Assembly (NCBI GenBank): GCA_002794785.1
Contig: NBBA01000001.1
Location: 3,844,001-3,908,000 of the forward strand
Reading direction: 5' to 3'
DNA: 64,000 bases
From: Coniferiporia sulphurascens
Lineage: Eukaryota; Basidiomycota; Agaricomycetes; Hymenochaetales; Hymenochaetaceae
Shown: positions 45,501-56,882 of the stretch, one piece after another
How positions within the stretch are numbered: position 1 is the stretch's first letter
Layout: every line of letters starts with the position of its first letter
Program-made: the position numbers and the translations under genes
Notes under the pieces: model-generated
The model's database searches: none
Seen by the model: only the letters and a program-made list of their open reading frames with translations
Told to the model about the DNA's origin: nothing

Positions 45501-47546
45501 GCTGTATCCATGTTACAAGTGAAAGACAGAGAGCTTGACTCAAACGCCTGTGAGCTCCGGAGGCTTGCGTCGGAATTCGAGGTCGAGGGTGCGAAGCATA
45601 GGGAAGTCGAGGATGTGTTGCGAATGAAAGAAGATCAGCTCTTGCAAACAGGCGAGCGCATTTCTGCTTTGGAGGCAGAGAGGGCGGATCTCCTTGTAAG
45701 GCTTGCGGCGTTCGAGGCTGACGCAGATCACGAGCTTAGCGAAACTATCACACTTCGTTCAGTGCTTGAGGAAGAGCGTCACCATCACGAGGAGAGGGTC
45801 AAGAAAATGGAGGAGGAAATTGAATGTCTCAAGACCGAGATGGAGCAGTCAAAAGCACGTGAACAGCCGAGTAATGACCTCAAAGCCCGTCAAGAGGAAA
45901 CTACGACACTTCTTGAATCGACCAAGAAGGAACTTGAGGATCAACGGGCACTCTTTGATACTCTGCTACTTGAGCAAAGAGAAGCTTCAAGCTCTCGTGA
46001 AGCGGAAGCTGCTGATCTCAGGGAGCAGATCGCTAAGCTCACTACTGAGTCTGAAAGGCTAATATTATCTTTGCAAGAGGAGACGAGCAGACGAGATAAC
46101 GAACGTGTTGCTCACGAGGAAGCGCTCAGAGATGCTCTTGGAAAACAAGAGTCATCGTCGGCTGTTGAACACGAACTTCGGCAGAATATTGAACGTTACC
46201 AGGAACAGCTTGCGGAGGTACGCACGAGCCTTATGTTAATTGAGGACGAAAATACTGCCATGCAGTCGGATATGGACAATCTATCCGCGGAATGCCATCG
46301 TGCAAAGTTAGAGAGACAGTCTTTGGAAAAGCAGCTTTCCTCGAATGGGAAGGAGCTGTCGGTTCTTCGGGACGAGCTACTGCGCGTACGGGAAACACTC
46401 TCAGAGTCACAGAAATCGGGAAAGACTGCAGAGATGAATCTCCTTCTCATAGGCCAGCAGCATGAACGCGCAGTTTCGTCTCTTCAGGCACAATTGAAGG
46501 AGCACGAAAAAGATGGCGCGCGAGCCCAGGAACTGCAATCCATCGTCCGTGAGATGAAGGGACAAATCAATGAGATGGATTCTCTTTTGAGAGCGAAGTG
46601 CGCCGAGATTGAGGACAATGATGATAAGTTCATCCAGTAAGTATATATCCCCATTGGTCGTGAAAATAACCTGACTTTCTGGTAACTTAGATTGCTGAAA
46701 GAAAAGAAGAAGTTGTCGAGCAAAGTCGAGTCACTAACGAAGAAAAACAACAACTTGCAGAACAAGTTGGCAGCTGCCTCCGCGATGCCGTCAAAGACGC
46801 CCTCCCCTCCTTCTCAGGAACACTCTCGACAAGCGTTCCCCTCTGAACCTGTGCCGTCCGCTTCTGTCATACCAACTACATCTGCCGTGTCACCAGCGGT
46901 GCTAAACCCATCGTCCTCTAAACCATTAGTTGGCCTCTCCTCTCGCTCCACTCCGCCTCACACAAAGACACCCGAGGCATCTCGGCGGGTGTCTGCGACT
47001 ATGAGGCCCCGGAATGTTACACCACCAATGGATCAAATACCTACTACATCATACATAGGGAAGAAACGACCGCTACCTGATGATGCAGATTCAGTACGTG
47101 CGCCGGTGGAAGCCCGCTTTGCAGACTCCGACCAGCCTGTTGCTGGGGTATCGACATCACCCATACCATCCTCATCCTCTACACTTAATATGCCCTCCAT
47201 ACCGTTCGCATCAGAAATCTCGTCGACGCCCCGTCACAGGCGGCCTCTCCAGACACTTCGCACGGGATTTACTCCTGTGCGTGGCCATGGCACGCTTCGC
47301 CCGACTCTTAGTCAACCTTCACCTATTCGCAAGCCTACAGCTTCCGGCGGCGGCGCTGTAATAGCGGACGTTACAAACAGCCCACCCAAAGCAAAGCGTG
47401 TCTTTACTGAGGAGCCTGGGTCAACAGTATCTCGCACTCAAAAGCCAACTGGGAAGGGGTGGCTTGGGAAGATCCGCGGAGGGGGAACGAACCCACTTTT
47501 GAGAACGCGCCAGCAGCCAAGCGCTGATGACCTTGATCATTCATGA
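42523..47546 (+). CDS. very long coiled-coil protein, function unknown
   Basis: About 1,600 residues in five exons. The start ATG at 42523 reads MSWNFREHDQREEIAALKEQ; introns follow at about 42598, 42770, 43716 and 46638, all keeping frame. Nearly the whole protein up to about residue 1320 is heptad-rich Glu/Lys/Leu/Arg coiled coil, for example ELEQHERALQEQLDKAVNQA and FIQLLKEKKKLSSKVESLTK at the last junction. Repeats of the type VQRLTSELE and VRRLSSDLEAA occur near 45260-45600. The C-terminal 280 residues are Ser/Thr/Pro-rich and basic (RRPLQTLRTGFTPVRGHGTL, VIADVTNSPPKAKRVFTEEP), possibly a microtubule or nuclear binding tail. It could be a golgin, spindle-pole or Mlp-like protein; the sequence does not decide. 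No motor domain is present. Confidence 0.75.
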
Positions 47547-47753
47547 GACACTGCTTTGATTGCATTTTGTAGACTTAGCCACAGTTGCGCCATGCATGTG
47601 TATCTTTAGTTGCATCTAAATTATAATTGATACTTCGGTTTGAGAGCACGTGTTCCGCTTATATCCTTCCGTTATGAGCATTAATTAGTAGTGCCAAAGC
47701 TAGCTCCAAGTGTTGGCAGGTCGGCGTCTCTACTTCCATCCCGAATTTTGCTA

Positions 47754-50700
47754 ATGACCGCGCTGTTTAGTGGCGTCAAAAGCGAGTATTTCGACTTCTC
47801 ATACGACTTGCGCGATAGGAGGGACTGGAAGATCGCAACGATCAGAGAGGCCGAATACTTATCCGGCGTAAGCGCGTTCGCGGTAGAGCCTACGAATGGG
47901 CTCTTAGCGGTTGGTGAGTGCCCAAATATACGTAGTGAGTGTTGTCGATCAAACTGACTCAGACTGACAAAGGGACAAAAAGCGGGAAGATTCTTATCTT
48001 TGGTGCCCCACCGACTGCAACCATTCTGAATGTGCCGAGAGCAGCACCAGTCAAGTTTCTACAGTTTGCTGCACTCGTATTCAGGCTTCTCTGCGTCGGT
48101 GCGTATTCAGTAGAGTCCCTATTATCAGGTTTCTTACATCCGTTTTTGCTAGATGACAAAGGGGTTCTGCACGTTTGGGACCTGAGCCAGCTTGGTCGCC
48201 CAAAGATTGTCGCATCGGAAGCATACAAGGAGCCTATATGGTAGTTCACCCCTTCGGTTTCTACACGATATCGCGATACTAAAACTATTTATGGAGCTCT
48301 TTGACCGTCTCTCCATGCCACAGTCATGTATGTATACCTGTACATCACTCGATACACCCTAGTGATTCCTCTTGAAGGCATTCGTGGGTCTGGAGCGGGG
48401 TGCTATTTTCACATATGATATCCTGTGCCTGAATCGTTCGCCGTACATCATTCCTGATTTATGGAAAGCTCACGAGCGAGACGCGATCCATGGTGGAACG
48501 CCTCTATCTCATGTTCCGAACGCGTAGGCATAGTACGACGACTTGCTTCCAATGATTACTTACGATGGCCTTTGGAAGTTCGGACCTCATGGACGTTATC
48601 ATCCATCCGAGGGACTTAAGCAACCTTTTCATAGCGTATGCAGGTAATGAACTTCTTTCATGCAGTTCATGTGGTATTCGGCTGACTTTTTCGACCAGGC
48701 GGCGTGGTCCTTTATGATTTGGTAAAGATTTTTAGAGGGCCCCTAGTAAGCAAGAAAGACAACTGAACCATCTATGCCAGGCAGAGCGAAAAGCTATCCA
48801 TCATTACCAACTTTTAATACCTCCAGGGGCCCCGGGAGCGATTGGTTATTATGATCCAGTAATTATCCCCGGTTTTGCGTGTGAGATGGGAGTTTCAATT
48901 GATGAAATATTTAGGACATCATGCGAGCGCGTATGCCCGCGCTCACTTCAATTGCTATTCATGCATCTGGACAGCTCTTCGCCACAGGCCACCTAGATGG
49001 AACCATCGTCCTATGGGCTGTCGATGATGAAGACCGGCCGCTAATGGTACGCACGATTGAAAAAATTGACATCAATTACCCAGAAGGCGAAGAGCTCGAC
49101 AGGGTACTTTCGGAACCACTCCGTCCCTCCCCGGAAATCGTGGATCGCATGCGGCTGGAACCAATATTTAAACTAACCTGGAACTCGTTTGGGCCTCAAA
49201 CTACTAGTGATCCATATAGCGGCAATACGGTTCTGACAATTCTTGGTGGCTATGCTGCCGAGCATGAACCCGGCGTGACTGCTCTCCGCTTTCCTCCAGT
49301 CGCTTTCGCATCCCCTTCCACCCCTGCTCCCAGGGAAGGGATAAATCCAGATGTACGGAAAGCAATTTCCAAAATGCTCTCATCGATGGATGTATACCAT
49401 TATTCCACCTTGGGCATTGTGGTAGATTATCTTCACGTCCCGAAAGATAGTGCGAATTTCGGAGGAGGCCACGACCCACTGGCGATCTTAGTCCTTTCCG
49501 ATTGGCCCCAAGGGCAGCGCAACGTTGAGGCGAAAGAGTTTCCTCCACCCGTTTTCGGATTATCTGAGGTGTCGGTTACGCCCGCTTCGAATCCGACGTC
49601 AAGCGTGGAAGACCACAATCCACTGGATGCGGAACTTTCCTCCGTTTTTAAATCCCTTACAATCAGCAGCGACCCCCAAAACTACACTGAGTCGCTGCCA
49701 TCGGTTTTATGGGTAGGTCTGAACGCGATTTGCGACGGCGACATAGTACGGCTAGAAAAGGGAGAATATGATCGTCTACAACTCGGCCTTCAGGTGTCGG
49801 ATTTAACAGAGCCTTCCATTATAGGTAGAGGTGGGATAGCTTGGGTTGATTATGGTGATCATGATCAAGTCCAGAGCTTGATGTTCACAAAACGCCAACC
49901 TCACCGCTTCCTGGTGACGCACCATCGCGACTTAACCGTCAGATTTCAGGACATAAGCGCTCAGCTCCTCCTTGGCTCTGCCTCTTCGCCACTTACCACA
50001 CCCTTTCCCGTTCCCTTAACCCGCTTGACTATTGCGCTTCCTCAAGTTTTCTCCGAGCCTTGTGTATCCGACGCTCGCTACCCTATTACCCTGGCTCAAG
50101 CGGAAATACAGTCCGCTCAGCTTACGTCCGAATCATGCGAATGCGCTGTGGTAATGAAAAGCGGGCATGTCGTTGTTTACGGTTATGACGAACGGTCCAG
50201 GAATGCGTCGAGATTTGCAAATGAACAGGATGACCTTGTACGATTGACACATGTACCTGCTGGTGCTGGTACTTTCCAGCCAATGTTCATGATTGAAAAC
50301 GTATGGGGCGCGGCAACAGCATGCGAGATGTCGAATATAGGTATGTTCTTTACAGCAAGTACCAAAAATTCAAACTAATTGTAAACTTTGTATTCAGGCT
50401 TCCTCGCTGTCGCTTATGGCTCGGGTGCATTAATAGTAGTTGATATGCGACACCCAAAGATCATATTCAGAGACCTGGTGGATGCCAAAGCTCAGAAGCG
50501 AATCTCGGTTGCGCTCCATTTGAGCAGCGCCGAAGATGAAAAAAGAATAGTGTCTCTGAAGTGGTTCGTATGTGGTTTCGACGAAGGTGCGTAGCTTCAG
50601 ATCCCCTACTTGCCTTCGTAAACTTATGGTTTTGTGTGCTCAGATGCCACGCCTCGAGTCCGTCTCCTGGTTTCCCACCGCTCCGGCTCCATCCGACTTT

Positions 50701-51976
50701 TCACCCTCTCACAATCTTCATCAAGGGGTTGGGCTGTCGATGAGGACGTTAAGAAGTTCGACGGTGCTGAAAACCCACTTCCGCGGGGTACGTTTGTAAT
50801 CCAACCCAAGAGCGGAACAAGTCGTATAGCGTCGCGTGAGACGTTCAAGGAGGCACTACAGGGCGGTGAAGATTATGCCCTTGTTAAGGAAGGCAGGGAG
50901 AAGAACAACGGCCCCCATTGCTTTTGGGTCTCCGCGGGAGAGAAAGGAGCGAAGTGTCATGCTAATTTTGTGGGTGGCAAGGCGGGGAAGGTAGAGTGGG
51001 GGAAGGGCAGGAAAATCGAGACTGTCGAAGTCGTTGATAGGAATGGCAAGTGTTTGCAGTTTCCTTGGTTCAATCCATGACTGACGACGCCCACAGGTGC
51101 ACAAGGTCTCGTCGCTATAATGGATACAAGAGAAGCTATCGTGTATTCACTGCCTGAACTTGAACCCATCCATACCTTCCGGCTGAACAAACGGCCCAAC
51201 TCGTAAAGCTTACTATTTCTTCTGTCGTCGTGCTTATCCTTAAAGAATATTTTGTTGGCTAGTGCGATATGTCTCGATGACACTGGCGACTTTGTCGACT
51301 GGGTGTTCGACTTGCAGGCTGACTCAGTCTGTGAGGCAACGCTCGGTACATTCTTCGCGACTCGGCGTGTATACGACGAGCCTGTGATCGATTACACCAC
51401 GGGACGCCGCGCCGCGCCAGGTATCCCACCGCGAGTTCCGCTTGGACCTATCAGTTACCTTGGCTCCTGGTTCAACTTCAAGAAGGGGCTAAGCGGGGAT
51501 GCGATTGATGCGCTTCGTGGGGCTTTTTCCTATTTTCAAATCATGAGGCTTGAATGCTGATTTGTTTTTGTGAAGTTGCCGGTCCAAACCGCTCTATACC
51601 GCAGGATTCAACGACAACAACTGTGCTGAACGGTCAGTGGCAGACCCAGATGCAAATACGTGCACAGGCGCTCGCGAACCAGGCATCCCAGACGGGCTCA
51701 AATCTCTATACGAACCTTTCGGCAGCTGTTTCTGAGAGGGGGTGAGTTATTGCAATGGCTACTTTTATTTAAAGATGAAATGACTAATGGGTTTGAACAG
51801 AGATATGCTTGCTGGACTCGATGGACAGTTACAATCACTAAGTGAAGGCGGAAGGAAGATGATGTTTGAGGTGAGTCCGTTTTCTCATTAGAAGTTACAG
51901 ATGTGAATATAATTATTGTCGCAAGGCCAAGAGACTTGCAGCGGAACAGACTGGTAAAAGATGGTTTGGATTTTGA
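47754..51976 (+). CDS. Lgl/tomosyn/Sro7-family exocytosis regulator
   Basis: WD40 protein that binds t-SNAREs and controls polarised secretion. The start is taken as the ATG at 47754 (MTALFSGVKSEYFDFSYDLR). The N-terminal propeller includes ISGVSAF-type blades: LSGVSAFAVEPTNGLLAVG, KSGKILIFGAP, DDKGVLHVWDLSQLGRPK, PALTSIAIHASGQLFATGHL and DGTIVLWAVDDEDRPL. The Lgl-specific region with EPIFKLTWNSFGPQ follows, then a second propeller and a C-terminal SNARE-like helix (DMLAGLDGQLQSLSEGGRKM, ending QTGKRWFGF). Many short introns are present; those at 48240-48920 were only partly resolved. The last intron precedes AKRLAAEQTGKRWFGF and the stop at 51976. The tail resembles that of tomosyn and Sro7. 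Confidence 0.82.
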
Positions 51977-52117
51977 TTGTGGCATGTGATATAACGGACT
52001 ATACTATGCCTTTTGTATTACTGCTCGTTTATGTAATTAACAAGATGACCTCGTGTTCATCGACAATTTTTGTATACAGGCGTCTGGAATGTTACGGTGG
52101 GTTATCTTGTTGATAGG

Positions 52118-53259
52118 TCAAGAAGACGAAGCGGGAGTGGAACTTCCGAGTCCCATCTCTGTCACGAATTCCTCTCGACCAATACGGCGCATACACTCTA
52201 CCACTTCACCGACCTTTTCAAGCTCAACCCAGTGTAGTACGCTCTCCTTAGGTCCCCTCGCCCCTGTGGAAGCCGCCCAAACCGGATCACGTCCAGAGGC
52301 TCGACGAAGCGTACGCGTAACGCGAGCCATTGCATCGCCTTGACGCGGGAAACGAAGTCTTCGACGTCTGAGCGCGCGCCCTCGGCGTAGATGCATCCCG
52401 GGTAGCCCACCTTTGCGAAACCGCGTAGAGAAAGCTCTGATACCCATTTCTGGAGGTTACGTCGCTTGGTTGTGGAGATGAGGTGGTGGGAGGTGAAGAG
52501 GGCGTGGTATATTGGCTCGGGGCCCGACGGCGCGCTCAGGCTAGATGCGGTATCGATGGACCGCAAGAAAGACGGGGCGTTTTGGTGGAGGAGAGGAAGC
52601 AAGCTCACGCAGAGCAGGTTCTGTACCAAGAAGCTAATGGACGTATAAGGCTACATACATGCCTTCAAGAGGGTGTTGAACGCATATACTCACCCTGACT
52701 GTTCGTGCTGCAGCTCTGCCATCTTATCTCTGACAATCTTCTGCCACTTCTCTTGCTGCAACCTGTCTATTTCGTCGCCTCGCACATATACTAAGGGTAC
52801 GTCGTGTTCCGGGTAACCCCGCGGCAGCTCTACCTCGAACCACAGAGGTACTTCCTTCACCTTGACCTCGAGTCGGCATGTGGACGCAGGCTGCGTCAAC
52901 TGGGTGTCCAGTCCCTCGACATGATCCCGCAGCAGGTCAGTCCACTCCTGTGCGTCGTCTTCAGGCAGAGCAAATGCGAATATCTCTCCGGGGAGGAGGG
53001 AGCACTGGAGCAGCTGGAGCTCGTCGAGCTGGCCTACGAGTGACGCAGCGGTAGACATCATCGACTCGGAGGAAGACGATCTGGACCGCGACGATCCCGC
53101 GATCGACACTATGCCAACTCCGGCACGGGTATGACGCGTGGGCGTTCCAGCTCCGCCGCGGTTACGACGTCGATCGTTCCCCGTGGGTCCTGCACTCGAA
53201 GCAGTCGGAATCGGATATCCCACTTGCGGCGGCGGGTGGGCGATCACAGCTGAGGTCAT
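52118..53259 (-). CDS. RWD-domain protein with DUF1115 (RWDD2-like)
   Basis: Start ATG at 53259 (MTSAVIAHPPPQVGYPIPTA). A Ser/Arg/Gly-rich leader is followed by the RWD domain: QLDELQLLQCSLLPGEIFAF, EVPLWFEVELPRGYPEHDVP with the YP motif, then an intron. The DUF1115 (Prp3 C-terminal-like) domain follows: PIYHALFTSHHLISTTKRRN, GFAKVGYPGCIYAEG, RVKAMQWLALRVRFVEPLD. A 44-nt intron (GTGATC...CTAAG) must be removed after EPLD to reach ESVLHWVELEKVGEVVECMR and the end FVTEMGLGSSTPASSS. Cellular role is unclear in fungi. It is convergent with the Lgl gene, 141 bp between stops. Confidence 0.8.
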
Positions 53260-53480
53260 CGATGTCGTCGGCTGTAGTCCGCCACATATGTAACTACTAC
53301 GCAATCTTAATCCGTACACCGCATATAAACGTCTCCTCGTTGGGCCGCATTCGCTTTCTGCAAACACTCCCCTTTCCTTCTTTCTTCCTCCCCCCACCGT
53401 TGATGTGCACTGCAGTATTCCCGCCTCGTGCAGTATCATTCCGTCTACTCGTCCCTGCCTCGCCCGGTCTTCGCCTCTCA

Positions 53481-54305
53481 ATGTTCAACACCGACGTCCC
53501 CAACGCCTCTGGCCTGCGCCCCCAGGAGTCCATGGCCCTTCAGGAAAGGCAGCCTCGCGACTCCGAGGAGAAAATAATAGCTGCGATCAAGGAGGTATGA
53601 CCCCTTATTCTCAAATGCGTGGATAGATATCTCAATGGTCGCGGACGTCCAGATGTACTCTTGCAAGCCTCGCAAGGTTGTATATTATTTACTCCCACTA
53701 TTCCGTGCCCCATTTATCTGAACCCACCCCCCTCGTAGTCTACATATGATGTCTACGCGAAGAACGCCGTCTTCAAGGACCCCGTTGGGATTGCCGAGGG
53801 AGTCGACTCTATTGCGGCCCAATTCAACGGTCTAGCCAAGGTGAGCATCACTGCTCCCCTTGTTTTTACTCCACCAGTTGTAATGCGGTCCAAAGTTCTT
53901 CCCTCGTGCAGATATTACCAAGTTCCGTGTCCTCCAGAATCCAGGTGATGCGCCACAAGGCACGATACTCGTCGACCAGGATGTTGCGTATTATCGTGAC
54001 CCCTCTACATCGTCCCCAACAAAGGTGAGATGTCCCTTCCCCTTATTTATTTAGAAATATGCGCCATCTATTATAGCATTCATTATTAACACCCTTGATT
54101 TCCGAATGTGCAGACACTTAACTCTTTGCTTACCCTTCATACCGATGCACAACAACAGATCACCCGACATGTCGAAGAGTGGAACCACAAGCGCGATGCT
54201 GCGAAAGAAGACGGTTTTTTCGGCATGATGAACGATTACCGCAAGAAAATAACTGCTTCCCTGGTCGGCAAGGTCGTCAGCACAGAGCCTCCTAAGAAAG
54301 ATTGA
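53481..54305 (+). CDS. SnoaL/NTF2-like domain protein
   Basis: Start ATG at 53481 (MFNTDVPNASGLRPQE); MALQERQPR is an alternative. Exons give EEKIIAAIKE, then an 8-codon micro-exon MYSCKPRK, then STYDVYAKNAVFKDPVGIAE, GVDSIAAQFNGLAK, FFPRADITKFRVLQNPG, ILVDQDVAYYRDPS and TLNSLLTLHTDAQQQITRHV. The pattern (helix, YxxDAVFKDP, FNxLxKxFP, QDVxYYR) fits the small NTF2-like fold of SnoaL-type proteins widely found in fungi with no settled function. The C-terminus is RHVEEWNHKRDAAKEDGFFG and a Lys-rich end. It is divergent from RWDD2-like with 221 bp between starts. Confidence 0.65.
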
Positions 54306-54625
54306 GCAGCTACCACAGGTCCCTAATAGTAACAATATTTCTCCGAGTGTGTAGGACCATATTTATGCCGCCATAATCAGCCTTAAAGTAGCGGACATTC
54401 GCTTTTGTATCGTAAATATCGTCGATGTTCTTGGGCACTCTTATTCAGACGAACATTAATGTTAATTTAATTTGGTTGAGAACAGAGCATATGGGGAACA
54501 AAATGATAACAACAGTCCAGCCGGAGAACAACGCGCCACGAACATCGGAAGAGGCAAATTAAGGTAACGACGGTTTTCAATTCAGAGGTCAGGAGCCGAC
54601 GATGGACTACGAATTCCCTTCAGGT
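54306..54625. other. convergent 3' flanks
   Basis: Between the stop of the SnoaL-like gene and the stop of the Tra2-like gene. AT-rich near 54440-54480; no other feature. Confidence 0.5.
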
Positions 54626-55740
54626 TCAGTAACGACCGTCACCGTATCTGCGGTCATAACCTCTTCCGTAGTCACTGTACCGATCTCGGTCATAATCCCT
54701 GTTACTCCCAAAGTGTGCTTCAGTTATCCGCAGTCACTTCAGAAGAGAAAATCAAGCTCATCAATACCTCCCGTCACTGTAGCGTCCCCCGCCCTCCATG
54801 CGCCCGCCATCACGCCGTCCTCCGCCATGGTAGCGGTCGTAATCACGATCACCGTGGTGTTCACGGTCGTTGTATCGGTCACGGTCACCGTAACGCTCGC
54901 GGCGGCCACGACCGCCATCACGGTCGCGGTAGCGGTTGTCGTATGGACGAGGGTCATAAGGACGCTCATCTACAATGAGATGGGACTGTCAGGGGAGGGT
55001 AACAGCCTAGCGAAACGTTGAGACACACCATCGCCTCGCTTTGGAGGGCCGTAGTACCTTCCTGGGGTAGGTGTTCTCGCACGGGCGCGTCTCGCCTATA
55101 CAAAATAATCAATATTGTCCAATTCACTCTCCCACAAAAACCGTACTACAAACCTTTTCGACGTTAATGATCTTTCCGAACATTTCGGTAGCATTGAGAG
55201 CCGTAACGGCGGCATCCGCTTCTTCACCCGTTTCCATAGTCACAAAGCCAAAGCCACGCGACTCTCTGCTGTGTGGGTCATACATGACAGAAGCTTTTTG
55301 GACCTAGGGATGGAATATCACTGTTCGTTAGATAACCGAGAATAATCACAACTTGAATAAACTCACACGCCCGACTTTAGCGAAAGCCGCCTCGAGGTCA
55401 CGACTCTCAACTTTGCTTGTAAGTCCAGACACGTGAAGATTGTTTCCTGGGTTAGTCGAGCCAGGGACATCTCGTCTAAGTCGTTTCACGAAATTAATAT
55501 AGAGCAAGATGAATATAGATACGAAACGAGTACATACCCTCTGTCACCGCCTTCCCTGGCAACGGGGCTCCTGCTCCTGCTTGAGCGCCGAGGCAAGCTG
55601 TCACCTGCGGGCCTAGGCGAGTGTGCGCCACCCGCCGCCCAATTCGGGTCATCACCCGCTGCGGCGTGACCGTTGCCATTGGACATATTCACGTCGGTAG
55701 TAGGAATGCTGATGGGACCCCCCGGGTTAGAGGGTGCCAT
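54626..55740 (-). CDS. RRM splicing factor, Transformer-2-like
   Basis: Nuclear RNA-binding protein. Start ATG at 55740 (MAPSNPGGPISIPTTDVNMS). A Ser/Arg-rich segment (SLPRRSSRSRSPVAREGG) precedes one RRM: RNP2 is NNLHVSGLTSKVESRDLE, RNP1 is SRESRGFGFVTMETGEEADA. The linker ARARTPTPGRYYGPPKRGD follows, then a tail of DR/YR/GR repeats (PYDNRYRDRDGGRGRRERYG), ending DRRYGDGRY at TGA 54626. The layout RS-RRM-linker-RS/RY is that of Tra2. The join RGD|DERPYD uses a GTGTGT donor. The repetitive tail yields long spurious ORFs on both strands. Confidence 0.82.
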
Positions 55741-56019
55741 ATCTTGCGACTGCCATGCTGAGTGAAGGACGAGGACAGGCGGTCAGATTGAGTGCGGAGG
55801 TTAGGAGGGGGGGACAGCATTATGGGAGGTGGGAGGCGACAACAGCGGGCCGAAATGTCGGACATAAGACGGTAAAAGTAGGAGGGGGGAGACGCCACGT
55901 CGGAGTCGACCTTATGCGACGAAAAAATATATGTCGAGAATAGGACACGCTGGAGGCGAAAGGGCGGCATATGGTTGTAGTCGTGTTGGAGAACAACGCC
56001 AAACCTCTGAGCGTTCACT

Positions 56020-56393
56020 TCACTGGAACCCCTCAGACGCTAAGCTTCTACCGGCGGACACATTCTCGAGGAAACGTCGTCGGCCGTCAGCCAACCTCTG
56101 CGAAAACAAGGCAAGCGGGAGAAACTGGGGACTGTGCGACCGTGCGACGTAATTGGACTCTTTTTTTTCATGTCGTTAGGAGAAAGATGGCGAAGAAAAA
56201 ATTGGATAGCTGCTCGTCGGGGAACATGTCGGCGGCGGACGCTCGGTGCTGAGAAACGTACCGTCATCCATGTTGCGTAACGATGTTGCTGTCGTGGGTT
56301 TGAGTAAGGGGAGTCAAAGTCGAGGTTGTTGGAGACAGCGTTATCCGCGGCTTCTTTGAGAACGTTTTTAGGAAATTTGGTGCTCCGCTCCAT
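56020..56393 (-). CDS. small hypothetical protein, two exons
   Basis: Putative gene. Exon 1 reads MERSTKFPKNVLKEAADNAV and on to QQHRYATWMT, where a perfect GTACGT donor follows. An acceptor (TTTTCGCAG near 56100) gives RLADGRRRFLENVSAGRSLA and a stop at 56020, for about 70 residues in all. I recognise no family. The donor and the regular look of exon 1 argue for a real gene; the short second exon is uncertain. It lies upstream of the Tra2-like gene on the same strand. Confidence 0.35.
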
Positions 56394-56882
56394 AAACTGT
56401 ATTTCAAGAATTTAGCATGAAAGACTCCACTCCAAATGCTAAGCAGTGATATTAACTGATGGATGCTTCATGTCCACTTTTATCTACCAAAGTACTGGCT
56501 ATAAGAATCTTATAGATATACCCGCAGTCGTTATAGATCACGTCTTATTAATACTACAGTAATTAATTAGTATATTGGCTTCAATGATGCACACGACGGA
56601 AGCGGCTGCAACTTTTTTATTCAAGAAGAGATAGATAATCCTATTGCGTATGCCGCGGATGCGATTATATACACTATTACAGACAAACAATAAGTGTGCG
56701 ACTGTACTTTGTTGCCGACTTCTACACATAAGACAATATATAAATAATTAGCACAAAATGTCGTCTCGAGTCGTGTCAATCCCGAGCTGTACAACGTACA
56801 CGCCCGCTTTTGTGGGTTGTCGATGCGGATGTAGGAAAGTTGCCGGTCGCGACTCGGCAGAAAGTGGTGTCTTGATAGTTAG
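56394..56882. other. AT-rich intergenic stretch
   Basis: No gene seen. AT-rich around 56500-56760. It separates the small ORF from the stop codon of the second glycosyltransferase. Confidence 0.5.

Noticed and set aside
54602..55021. Val/Thr-rich 139-residue plus-strand ORF and its minus-strand counterpart
   Set aside because: Both are shadows of the DR/YR/GR-repeat tail of the Tra2-like protein in other frames.
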